From contig BNZQ01000074.1 of NCBI GenBank assembly GCA_026001225.1, forward strand, positions 1 to 6,631: DNA of 6,631 nt. The letters are read 5' to 3'. The stretch is from Clostridia bacterium (GTDB lineage Bacteria > Bacillota > Clostridia > Christensenellales > DUVY01). Position numbers and translations under genes: made by a program. Positions 1 to 5,344 of this stretch are shown one piece after another; position 1 is the first letter of the stretch; every line of letters starts with the position of its first letter. Under the pieces are notes generated by a model that was given only the letters and a program-made list of their open reading frames with translations, did no database searches and was not told the DNA's origin.

Positions 1-19
1 TACAATCTTCTTGACCCAC
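1..19 (-). CDS. Possible start of a leftward gene (6 codons visible)
   Basis: On the minus strand a GTG codon (19-17) lies 8 nt after the Shine-Dalgarno-like sequence AAAGGAGG (plus-strand CCTCCTTT, 28-35), an almost ideal match and spacing. The frame then reads V/M-G-Q-E-D-C to the window edge. The same frame is open upstream to a stop near 117-119, so the real start could be earlier; that extension uses AGA/AGG arginine codons unlike the genes to the right. A -10-like TACAAT (67-62 on the minus strand) lies upstream, without a convincing -35. Too little is visible to name a product, and the whole call may be chance. Confidence 0.22.
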
Positions 20-27
20 GTTAGGTC

Positions 28-35
28 CCTCCTTT
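28..35 (-). promoter_or_regulatory. Shine-Dalgarno-like site for the possible leftward gene
   Basis: Read on the minus strand the sequence is AAAGGAGG, followed after 8 nt by GTG. It is one of the best ribosome-binding sequences in the window and the main reason to suspect a gene leaving the left edge. It falls inside a potential stem-loop whose outer arms are 83-90 and 13-20. Confidence 0.3.
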
Positions 36-139
36 GATACTTTTTGTGCCTCTTCAACACTATTGTACCAAAGAATCAACCTCGTGGGTCTTCTCTTGTC
101 CCGTTGCTCTCCATTTTACAACTTGCCTAAATCTTCAAA

Positions 140-171
140 ATGACAGAAAGAAAGGGCGGCTTGCATATAAT
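140..171 (+). promoter_or_regulatory. Weak upstream candidate promoter of murC
   Basis: A perfect TATAAT at 166-171 is a good -10 element. The best -35 candidate is ATGACA at 140-145, but the 20-nt spacer is longer than the usual 16-18. If used, it would give a long murC leader of about 130 nt. The downstream candidate at 189-218 fits better. Confidence 0.3.
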
Positions 172-188
172 AGGGAACGGGCTTTTCT

Positions 189-218
189 TTGAGGGCGCCG
201 GTCAAGAAAGCCTATAAT
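189..218 (+). promoter_or_regulatory. Candidate sigma-A promoter of murC
   Basis: TTGAGG (189-194) and TATAAT (213-218) are separated by 18 nt. The -10 is perfect and the -35 matches at four of six positions. Transcription would begin near 225, leaving a purine-rich leader of roughly 84 nt before the ATG at 309. The TTG of this -35 box would also be a nominal upstream in-frame start codon for murC, but the promoter reading is the better explanation. Confidence 0.5.
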
Positions 219-308
219 GATAAAACCGCCCGACCGAAAAAGAAAAAAGCGAATAGGATAACAATAAAGAAAAAAGTTTCATTTATCATCATAATCAGGG
301 AAAAAGAG

Positions 309-1670
309 ATGGAAAATATGGAGAATATCAAGCGGATTCACTTTGTCGGGATCGGCGGCGTCAGCATGTCAAAGCTCGCGCTGTCCGCAAAAGCGTCGGG
401 GTATATCGTTACCGGCAGCGATTTGGCCGACGGTTCCGTGCCGGCTGGGCTGGCCGAGGCCGGTATCCGCGTTTTTGTCGGACACCGCGCCGACAATATC
501 GGAGCCGCCGACCTTGTTGTCGTCACCGCCGCCGTGCCCGCGGACAATCCCGAATTGCGGATCGCCGTCGCGCGGGGGATTCCCGTTACGGGGCGCGCGG
601 AATTTTTGGGAAGGCTTTGCGATACCTATCAAAACGTCGTCGCGGTGGCTGGATGCCACGGCAAGACCACCGCTTCGGGCATGATCGGCTATATTTTGCA
701 AAAGGCGGGATTGCATCCCGCATTGCATATCGGCGGCGCGTTGCAGAAAGAGGAGCGAAACGGGGAAAACGGCGCGGCAAACGATAAGATCATGGTGGTC
801 GAGGCTTGCGAGTATAAACGGAGCTTTTTGCATCTCCGCGCGGACTTTCCGGTCGTGCTGAACGTAGGCGAGGATCATTTGGATTATTACAGGGACTTGC
901 GCGATATCAAGAGCGCGTTCGCCGCGTTTTTGAAAAATAGGCGGGCGGACGGTGCGGTCGTCGCGAACGGCGACGACCGCAATACCGCCGACGTATTGAA
1001 AGAGGCGGGGTGCGGCGCGGTCACATTCGGGCTGGACAAGGGAAACGACTATCGGGCGCGGAATATCGCGGAGGAGGGCGGGCGGTTTTCGTTCGACCTT
1101 TGGGAGCGGGGCAAGAAAACGGCGCGGATCACGTTGGGCGTGCCCGGCCGCCACAATATCTACAACGCTTTGACGGCGTCGGCGGTTACCCGCCGAATGG
1201 GCGCGGCGCCCGAAACGGTCGCGGCCGCGTTGTGGGATTTCAGCGGCATGAAGCGGCGGTTCGAGTACCGCGCAGGGGTGAACGGGGCCAAAATCTATCA
1301 CGACTACGCGCATCATCCCGACGAGATCGCGGCGGTGTTCCGCGCGGCGCGTCTGATGAAACCGGCGCGCCTGATCTGCGTTTTTCAGCCGCACACCTAT
1401 TCGCGCACGAAAATTTTGATGAACGAGTTCGTCCGCGTTCTGCGTCGGGCGGATATCGCGGTGATCGCGGAGATTTACGCGGCGCGGGAACAAGCCGATC
1501 CGTCGGTGAGCGGCGCGCTTTTGTGCGAGCGCGTGCGACGGGAAACGCCCGCGTGTTTCTATTTCCCGACGTTCGGGGAAATACGCGGGTTTTTGGTTGA
1601 ACAACTGCAAAAAGGGGATTTGGTGTTGGTATTGGGAGCGGGGAATATCGACGGCTTATACCCTATCTGA
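309..1670 (+). CDS. murC: UDP-N-acetylmuramate--L-alanine ligase MurC
   Basis: MurC is a cytoplasmic ATP-dependent ligase that joins L-alanine to UDP-MurNAc, the first amino acid step of the peptidoglycan stem peptide. The 453-residue product has the three Mur ligase domains in order. The N-terminal UDP-binding Rossmann domain shows HFVGIGGVSMSKLA (11-24). The ATPase domain has the P-loop GCHGKTT (115-121), the motif EACEY...SFL (165-174), DHLDYY (189-194) and GRHNIYNALTA (280-290). The C-terminal domain has DYAHHPDEI (332-340), FQPHTYSRT (359-367) and VLGAGNID (441-448). Length is normal for the family. The ATG at 309 is chosen because AGGG (297-300) lies 8 nt upstream and GIGG then sits at the usual position; the frame is open back to a TTG at 189, but that stretch is lysine-rich, not MurC-like, and carries a promoter. 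A second ATG at 318 is also possible. Variation in the acidic motif is discussed in the findings. Confidence 0.96.
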   Translation: MENMENIKRIHFVGIGGVSMSKLALSAKASGYIVTGSDLADGSVPAGLAEAGIRVFVGHRADNIGAADLVVVTAAVPADNPELRIAVARGIPVTGRAEFLGRLCDTYQNVVAVAGCHGKTTASGMIGYILQKAGLHPALHIGGALQKEERNGENGAANDKIMVVEACEYKRSFLHLRADFPVVLNVGEDHLDYYRDLRDIKSAFAAFLKNRRADGAVVANGDDRNTADVLKEAGCGAVTFGLDKGNDYRARNIAEEGGRFSFDLWERGKKTARITLGVPGRHNIYNALTASAVTRRMGAAPETVAAALWDFSGMKRRFEYRAGVNGAKIYHDYAHHPDEIAAVFRAARLMKPARLICVFQPHTYSRTKILMNEFVRVLRRADIAVIAEIYAAREQADPSVSGALLCERVRRETPACFYFPTFGEIRGFLVEQLQKGDLVLVLGAGNIDGLYPI

Positions 1671-1764
1671 TCTCTTGCGTGGCGAATAAATATGCGTCGT
1701 TGCAATTTGCCGCTAAATAGTCGTAAATGCTCACCGTGCCGGGGATCGTACAGATCATGAACAT
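1663..1764 (-). CDS. Hypothetical 33-residue small protein, antisense to the murC end
   Basis: A minus-strand ORF starts with ATG at 1764-1762 and ends with TAG at 1665-1663. GGAGGA (plus-strand TCCTCC, 1773-1778) precedes it by 8 nt, which is near-optimal. The peptide begins MFMICTIPGTVSIYDYL and ends NDAYLFATQEIR. It is mildly hydrophobic at the start, has two cysteines, and shows no clear transmembrane segment. It is convergent with murC and overlaps the last 8 nt of that gene, including its stop. I recognise no family. A possible promoter is TTGACC (minus-strand 1832-1827) with a 15-nt spacer to TAAAAC, which is weak. The ribosome-binding site makes the ORF worth annotating, but a 33-codon ORF can arise by chance. 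Confidence 0.4.
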   Translation of the reverse strand: MFMICTIPGTVSIYDYLAANCNDAYLFATQEIR

Positions 1765-1772
1765 AAAAAGTT

Positions 1773-1778
1773 TCCTCC
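1773..1778 (-). promoter_or_regulatory. Shine-Dalgarno site of the minus-strand small ORF
   Basis: The minus strand reads GGAGGA, then an 8-nt spacer and ATG. This is a clearer ribosome-binding site than those of several certain genes in the window, and it is the main support for the small ORF. Confidence 0.4.
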
Positions 1779-1889
1779 GTTTGATAGTTTGACCCTTTGA
1801 ATCCGGTTTTATGCCGCCGCAGCGACGGTCAATAAACACGGGCGTTTACAGTAAAACTGCGCGTCCGAGTATGAGCGCAGCGCAGCGCG

Positions 1890-1918
1890 TTGACTTCCCT
1901 GTAAAAAAATGATATACT
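1890..1918 (+). promoter_or_regulatory. Strong sigma-A promoter of the dehydrogenase-like gene
   Basis: TTGACT (1890-1895) and TATACT (1913-1918) are separated by exactly 17 nt and an A-rich spacer; each box differs from consensus at one position. The expected start of transcription is about 1924-1926, only 3-5 nt before the ATG at 1929, so the mRNA would be leaderless or nearly so. GCGCA direct repeats (1875-1884) directly precede the -35. Confidence 0.85.
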
Positions 1919-1928
1919 GTTATCACGT

Positions 1929-2936
1929 ATGAAAGTTTGGCAGATTAAAGCGCCCAACTCGATCGCTTTGCAGGAAGTCCACGAAACTATCGGGCCGGAC
2001 ACCGTCAAGGTGAAATTGACGCATTGCGTACTCGCGACTTCCGATTTGCAGAGTCTGAAAGGATCGGCGGATACGTCTTATCCCATTACCCCCGGACGTC
2101 TTGGCGTCGGCGTCGTCAGCGAGGTTTTAGACGAAAGCTTGAAGCGCGGCCAACGCGTCGTCATCGAGCCGTATATCCCTTGCGGCACTTGCGTCGCCTG
2201 CCGTACCGATCCGCGTCAATGCATGGATTTTTTCGTCATGGGACGAACCGGCGACGGGCTGTTGCGCGACTTCGTTGTACTGCCCAAAAATTGCCTATAT
2301 CCGTTGCCCGATCAGGTCAAGGACAACGAGGCGGTTTTTACCGATTACATCGCGATCGCCCTGAAAGCGTTGGGCGCGCTGAATATCGAGCCGGGACAGC
2401 ATATCGCCGTGTTGGGGGCTTCTCCGATCGGCATGATCCTGTCCGGTCTCGCGATTTATTATCAATGCGTGCCGATTCTGATCGACTCGCGGCAAGACCG
2501 TTTGGACGCCGCGCGCGACAACGGCGTGTATTATACCGTCAATTCCGCGCTGTCCGACATCAATAAACGCGTCGTCGAGATCACCGGAGGGCGCATGTGC
2601 GAGCGCAGCGTGTTTTCTATGGCGGGCGGCGAGATGCCGCAAAAGATTTTGAGTTTGACCATGCGGGGCGGAAAGGCCGCCTTGGTCGGTCATCAGGCCG
2701 TCAACGAAATGTGCAACGTCAACATCGTCGATATCGTCGCTAAATCGTTAGAGATTGTCGGCGTGTCGGACGGCAAGGGCTTTACCTCGCGGGCGATCAA
2801 TATGCTCGCGAACGCCGTCGTCAACGTGAACGCCCTCGCGCCTGCCGTCGTGTCTTTCGCCGCCGCCGGCCCCGAACTGATCCATGCCGCGGGCGCGAAC
2901 GATATCGGGGGCAGCCTGATCAGCGTGACAATTTAG
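1929..2936 (+). CDS. Medium-chain dehydrogenase/reductase-like protein lacking catalytic zinc ligands
   Basis: The 335-residue protein has the layout of zinc alcohol dehydrogenases: a GroES-like N-terminal domain and a Rossmann NAD(P)-binding domain with VLGASPIG (161-168) and an acidic D186 after the second strand, which suggests NAD(H). The structural zinc lobe is present, with cysteines 85, 88, 91 and 98 in CGTCVACRTDPRQC. The catalytic site is not. The usual C-G-[ST]-D is A-T-S-D (36-39), the usual G-H-E is G-R-L (56-58), and the conserved glutamate of the E-P motif is D139. It is therefore probably not a normal zinc alcohol dehydrogenase; it may be a zinc-independent reductase, use another cofactor arrangement, or be non-catalytic. 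The substrate cannot be told. No Shine-Dalgarno precedes ATG 1929 and an in-frame stop at 1902-1904 excludes an upstream start. It is transcribed from its own promoter and has no obvious link to its neighbours. Confidence 0.9.
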   Translation: MKVWQIKAPNSIALQEVHETIGPDTVKVKLTHCVLATSDLQSLKGSADTSYPITPGRLGVGVVSEVLDESLKRGQRVVIEPYIPCGTCVACRTDPRQCMDFFVMGRTGDGLLRDFVVLPKNCLYPLPDQVKDNEAVFTDYIAIALKALGALNIEPGQHIAVLGASPIGMILSGLAIYYQCVPILIDSRQDRLDAARDNGVYYTVNSALSDINKRVVEITGGRMCERSVFSMAGGEMPQKILSLTMRGGKAALVGHQAVNEMCNVNIVDIVAKSLEIVGVSDGKGFTSRAINMLANAVVNVNALAPAVVSFAAAGPELIHAAGANDIGGSLISVTI

Positions 2937-2975
2937 CCGATGAACGGAAAACGCTTAAAATAATATACTTTTCAT

Positions 2976-3004
2976 TTGACAAAACGGGAAAAATAGTTTA
3001 GAAT
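2976..3004 (+). promoter_or_regulatory. Strong sigma-A promoter of rpmE
   Basis: TTGACA (2976-2981, perfect) and TAGAAT (2999-3004, five of six) are separated by 17 nt. Transcription should start near 3011, leaving a leader of about 40 nt before rpmE. It probably also feeds the DUF1385-prmC gene, since no strong promoter or clear terminator lies between them. Confidence 0.87.
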
Positions 3005-3051
3005 AAAATGCGTCCGTTTAAAGCGGGCTTAAATAAAGCGAGGAAGCAATC

Positions 3052-3264
3052 ATGAAAAATGATATCCATCCGAATTATCACGACGTGACCGTCGCTTGCG
3101 CGTGCGGCGAGACCTTTACCGCGGGCAGCACCAAAAAAGGCGATTTGATCAAGGTCGAAATTTGCTCTAAATGCCACCCGTTCTTTACGGGAAAACAGAA
3201 GATGGTCGATACCGGCGGCCGGATCGACCGCTTCAACAAACGGTACGGCAACAAGTCGGTTTAA
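3052..3264 (+). CDS. rpmE: Ribosomal protein L31, zinc-binding (C+) type
   Basis: This 70-residue protein is a component of the 50S subunit and bridges to the 30S. The start [19 protein letters not shown] and the pattern C16-x-C18 ... C38-x-x-C41 are those of the zinc-containing type A form, rather than the cysteine-less form made during zinc shortage. The end [12 protein letters not shown] is also typical, and the length is normal. GAGGA (3040-3044) lies 7 nt before the ATG. The gene has a strong promoter of its own and stands ahead of the DUF1385, prmC and prfA functions, as in many Clostridia. A 34-bp repeat begins 2 nt after its stop codon. Confidence 0.97.
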   Translation: MKNDIHPNYHDVTVACACGETFTAGSTKKGDLIKVEICSKCHPFFTGKQKMVDTGGRIDRFNKRYGNKSV

Positions 3265-3265
3265 C

Positions 3266-3299
3266 AACTGAAAGCGGAAAACTAAAAATTTCGGTTGAA
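3266..3299 (+). repeat. 34-bp dispersed repeat, copy A (after rpmE)
   Basis: This copy matches 5198-5231 at 30 of 34 positions with no gaps. The most conserved part is ATTTCGGT followed by TGAA or CGAA. It begins one base after the TAA of rpmE (3262-3264). Copy B overlaps the prmC stop, so both copies sit at the ends of genes. Confidence 0.75.
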
Positions 3300-3317
3300 G
3301 TTTTTATATCGTGTAAA

Positions 3318-3373
3318 GCTTAAAGTTTTTGAAAAGGGCGTGGGAAAAGTTTTTTATAAAAAGTTTTTCCCGC
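3318..3373 (+). repeat. Palindromic intergenic repeat, copy 1
   Basis: The element opens with GCTTAAAGTTTTTG and AAAGGGCG, then forms a hairpin at 3340-3373. Its core 3342-3371 (GGGAAAAG...TTTTTCCC) pairs along its whole length with only G-T wobbles. The reverse complement of 6435-6501 has the same opening 23 nt with one mismatch and a similar hairpin. No run of T follows the stem, so it is not a standard intrinsic terminator. It ends 13 nt before the TTG start of the next gene. Confidence 0.7.
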
Positions 3374-3386
3374 AAGATACAAGAAA

Positions 3387-5210
3387 TTGAACACAAAACG
3401 ACAAGTAAAACGGGAGGGCGCGGACGCGCCCTTTTTTTACGGCGGGCAAGCCGTACTTGAAGGCGTCATGATGCTTGGTAAAAGCGGCGTCGCTCTTGCC
3501 GTGCGCGAGGAAGCGGGCGGCGTCGCCGTCGAATGTAAGCGAAAGTCCCAAAAGAAAACGCCGTTCGTTTATAAATGGCCGATTATCCGCGGTTGCGTCG
3601 GGTTTATCAACAGCATGGTCACGGGGATCAAGATGCTGTCGCGGTCGGCCGAGGCGGCGGGCGGCGAGGACGAAAAAGGCGGGGGTAAGGGCGCGATCGG
3701 GCTCGCCTTATTTTTAGGGCTCGGGCTGTTCGTCGGGCTGTTCATCCTCGCGCCGTCGTGGATCGCGGGCTTGCTCAGAATTTGGATCGGCTTGCCGGAT
3801 TCGGACGTGGTTTGGCAGAACGTGCTCGAAAGCGCGGTGCGGATCGTCATTTTTATTCTGTATCTCGTACTCGTTTCCCTGATGAAGGATATCCGGCGCA
3901 CCTTTATGTACCACGGCGCGGAGCATAAAACGATCAACTGCTTCGAGAAGGGCGGCGAAATGACCGTTGCGGGCATTCAGAAATACAGCAAACGGCACAA
4001 CCGTTGCGGCACGACCTTTTTGTTTTTTGTCATCATCATTAGTATCCTTGTCTTTTCGGTTGTGACCTACGCGTTGTACAGGTTGGGGGTCACGGCCTCG
4101 GCCGTGGGAGGGAGCTTCGTTTTCGCGTTGGTCAAGACCGGCGTGCGGCTCGCGTTGCTGCCCTTGGTCGCGGGGCTGTCGTACGAGCTGCTGCGCCTGT
4201 TGGCCAAGGGCGGCGACAATCTGTTTATGCGGATTGTGCGCGCGCCGGGCTTGGCGTTGCAGGGCTTGACGACGCGGGAGCCGGAGCCGGCGATGATCGA
4301 GGTGGCTTTGGCGGCTTTCAACGCGGCGCGGGATATGGATTTAAACCCGAACGCCCCCGACAGGGTTTTCGATCTATCGGCCGATTTTCAGAAATTTCAT
4401 AAAGAATGGCAGGGGAAAGCCGCCGAGCGCGGCGCGGAAAGCGCGTCGGTCGATTTTCTGCTGTGCGGCCTGTTGAACGTTCGGCGAGCGGAGTTGGCGG
4501 CGTTGAAAGCGATCAAGGGATCGCAAAAGAGCAACGCCGAGAACCTATTGAATAAGCTCGTTTATAACGCCGAGCCGTATCAATATTTGTTGGGGTATAC
4601 CGAATTTTACGGGCTGCGGATCGGGGTGACGCGGGAAGTGCTGATTCCCCGTTTGGATACGGAAGTATTGGCGGACACGGCGGTTCGGTTTTTACAGTCG
4701 AGCTTTCAACTTTCGATTAAGATCCTCGACCTGTGTTGCGGGAGCGGGTGCATCGGAGCGGCGGTGGCGAAAAACACGGGGGCGGCGTGCGATTTCGCGG
4801 ATATCAGCGGCGCGGCGTTGACAATAGCCGGGGAAAACGCAAAAGCGGCGGGGATCGGTTATGAAATTGTGCAAAGCGATTTATTCGCGGGGTTGGCGGG
4901 ACGGAGGTACGATGCGGTTTTGTGTAACCCTCCCTACGTCAAAACCGCCGATTTGGACGCGTTGCCGCCGGACGTGAAAAAGGAGCCGAGGATCGCGCTG
5001 GACGGCGGGGCGGACGGGCTGGATTTTTATCGGCGGATTGCGCCCGAATTGAGAGAGCATTTGAACGGGGGCGCGCGGGCGTACTTTGAGGTCGGCGACG
5101 GTCAGACGGCGGACGTGAGAGGGATTTTCGAGGGTGCGGGCTTTCAAATCGAAACGATTCAGGATTTAAACGGAAAGGAAAGAGTGGTAGAAGTGAAAAC
5201 TGAAAACTGA
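3387..5210 (+). CDS. prmC: Fusion of DUF1385 (YqhQ-like) membrane domain and release factor glutamine methyltransferase PrmC
   Basis: One uninterrupted 607-residue frame joins two proteins usually encoded by adjacent genes. Residues 1 to about 312 are a full-length DUF1385 domain of unknown function: YGGQAVLEGVMM (18-29), YHGAEHKTINCFE (175-187), RCGTTF (206-211), LTTREP (294-299), and hydrophobic segments near 103-130, 151-166, 210-232 and 240-270. Residues from about 325 to 607 are PrmC, which uses S-adenosylmethionine to methylate the GGQ glutamine of release factors. The N-terminal helical part is at about 350-395, followed by EPYQYLLGYTEFYGL (396-410), LIPRLDTE (419-426), the AdoMet loop LDLCCGSGCIG (447-457), catalytic NPPY (514-517) and FEVGDGQ (567-573). 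The start is TTG at 3387: an in-frame stop at 3357-3359 and the absence of other start codons leave no alternative before the conserved domain. Its ribosome-binding site is poor. An internal ATG at 4335 (residue 317) could give a separate 291-residue PrmC, but lacks a good Shine-Dalgarno. The last codons (VKTEN) and the stop lie in a repeat. prfA, encoding the substrate, follows. Confidence 0.93.
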   Translation: MNTKRQVKREGADAPFFYGGQAVLEGVMMLGKSGVALAVREEAGGVAVECKRKSQKKTPFVYKWPIIRGCVGFINSMVTGIKMLSRSAEAAGGEDEKGGGKGAIGLALFLGLGLFVGLFILAPSWIAGLLRIWIGLPDSDVVWQNVLESAVRIVIFILYLVLVSLMKDIRRTFMYHGAEHKTINCFEKGGEMTVAGIQKYSKRHNRCGTTFLFFVIIISILVFSVVTYALYRLGVTASAVGGSFVFALVKTGVRLALLPLVAGLSYELLRLLAKGGDNLFMRIVRAPGLALQGLTTREPEPAMIEVALAAFNAARDMDLNPNAPDRVFDLSADFQKFHKEWQGKAAERGAESASVDFLLCGLLNVRRAELAALKAIKGSQKSNAENLLNKLVYNAEPYQYLLGYTEFYGLRIGVTREVLIPRLDTEVLADTAVRFLQSSFQLSIKILDLCCGSGCIGAAVAKNTGAACDFADISGAALTIAGENAKAAGIGYEIVQSDLFAGLAGRRYDAVLCNPPYVKTADLDALPPDVKKEPRIALDGGADGLDFYRRIAPELREHLNGGARAYFEVGDGQTADVRGIFEGAGFQIETIQDLNGKERVVEVKTEN

Positions 5211-5220
5211 AAACTGAAAA
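5194..5220 (+). repeat. Tandem TGAAAAC heptamer repeat overlapping the prmC stop
   Basis: Three exact copies of TGAAAAC (5194-5200, 5201-5207, 5208-5214) are followed by a partial TGAAAA. The TGA of the third copy is the stop codon of the fusion gene, so the repeat encodes its last residues. It lies within repeat copy B and is complementary to the arm at 5305-5336. Confidence 0.9.
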
Positions 5221-5231
5221 TTTCGGTCGAA
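5198..5231 (+). repeat. 34-bp dispersed repeat, copy B (prmC end)
   Basis: Thirty of 34 positions match 3266-3299. Differences are two in the heptamer part, one A/G, and one T/C inside the GGTYGAA segment. It spans the TGA stop of prmC (5208-5210). Confidence 0.75.
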
Positions 5232-5304
5232 TCCCGTCAAGACGGCTTTGTCGGCGGGTAAGGAACTTATAGCATAATAAAAGTTTCTTTTGCGACAATC
5301 CATA

Positions 5305-5336
5305 GTTTTCAGTTTTTATCTTTCAGTTTTCAGTTT
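5305..5336 (-). repeat. Inverted copy of the TGAAAAC repeat upstream of prfA
   Basis: GTTTTCA units at 5305-5311 and 5326-5332, with a degenerate double unit between them, are the reverse complement of the array at 5194-5220. The 16 nt at 5321-5336 are perfectly complementary to 5197-5212. The arm ends 8 nt before the prfA ATG and occupies the place where a Shine-Dalgarno would be expected. Confidence 0.8.
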
Positions 5337-5344
5337 ATAAGATT

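Noticed and set aside
189..308. Upstream in-frame extension of murC starting at TTG 189
   Set aside because: It adds 40 lysine-rich residues not found in MurC, has no clear Shine-Dalgarno, and coincides with a promoter (TTGAGG-18-TATAAT). The ATG at 309 has a site and places GIGG correctly.
369..1610. Long minus-strand open frame opposite murC
   Set aside because: It is a shadow frame produced by GC-rich codons of murC; its translation has no recognisable domain and murC is certain. The same holds for long antisense frames within the dehydrogenase gene, the fusion and prfA.
1692..1760. Plus-strand small ORF of about 22 codons in the murC-dehydrogenase gap
   Set aside because: No ribosome-binding site precedes its ATG, it is very short, and it is arginine/cysteine-rich in a way typical of a chance frame.
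3340..3373. Intrinsic terminator of rpmE
   Set aside because: A stem is present but no T-run follows it, and the T-rich part lies inside the stem. It is better described as a palindromic repeat, though some attenuation cannot be excluded.
4320..4440. Assembly frameshift that artificially joined DUF1385 and PrmC
   Set aside because: Both domains and the linker are in one continuous frame with sensible protein sequence on both sides and no sign of a frame jump. A lost stop codon by base error is possible but not suggested by anything seen.
5194..5220. CRISPR-like array
   Set aside because: The units are 7 nt in direct tandem with no spacers and no cas genes nearby; this is a simple repeat.
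5234..5245. Hairpin CCGTC-AA-GACGG as a terminator of prmC
   Set aside because: The loop is only 2 nt, the stem is 5 bp, and only a short CTTTG follows; too weak to call.
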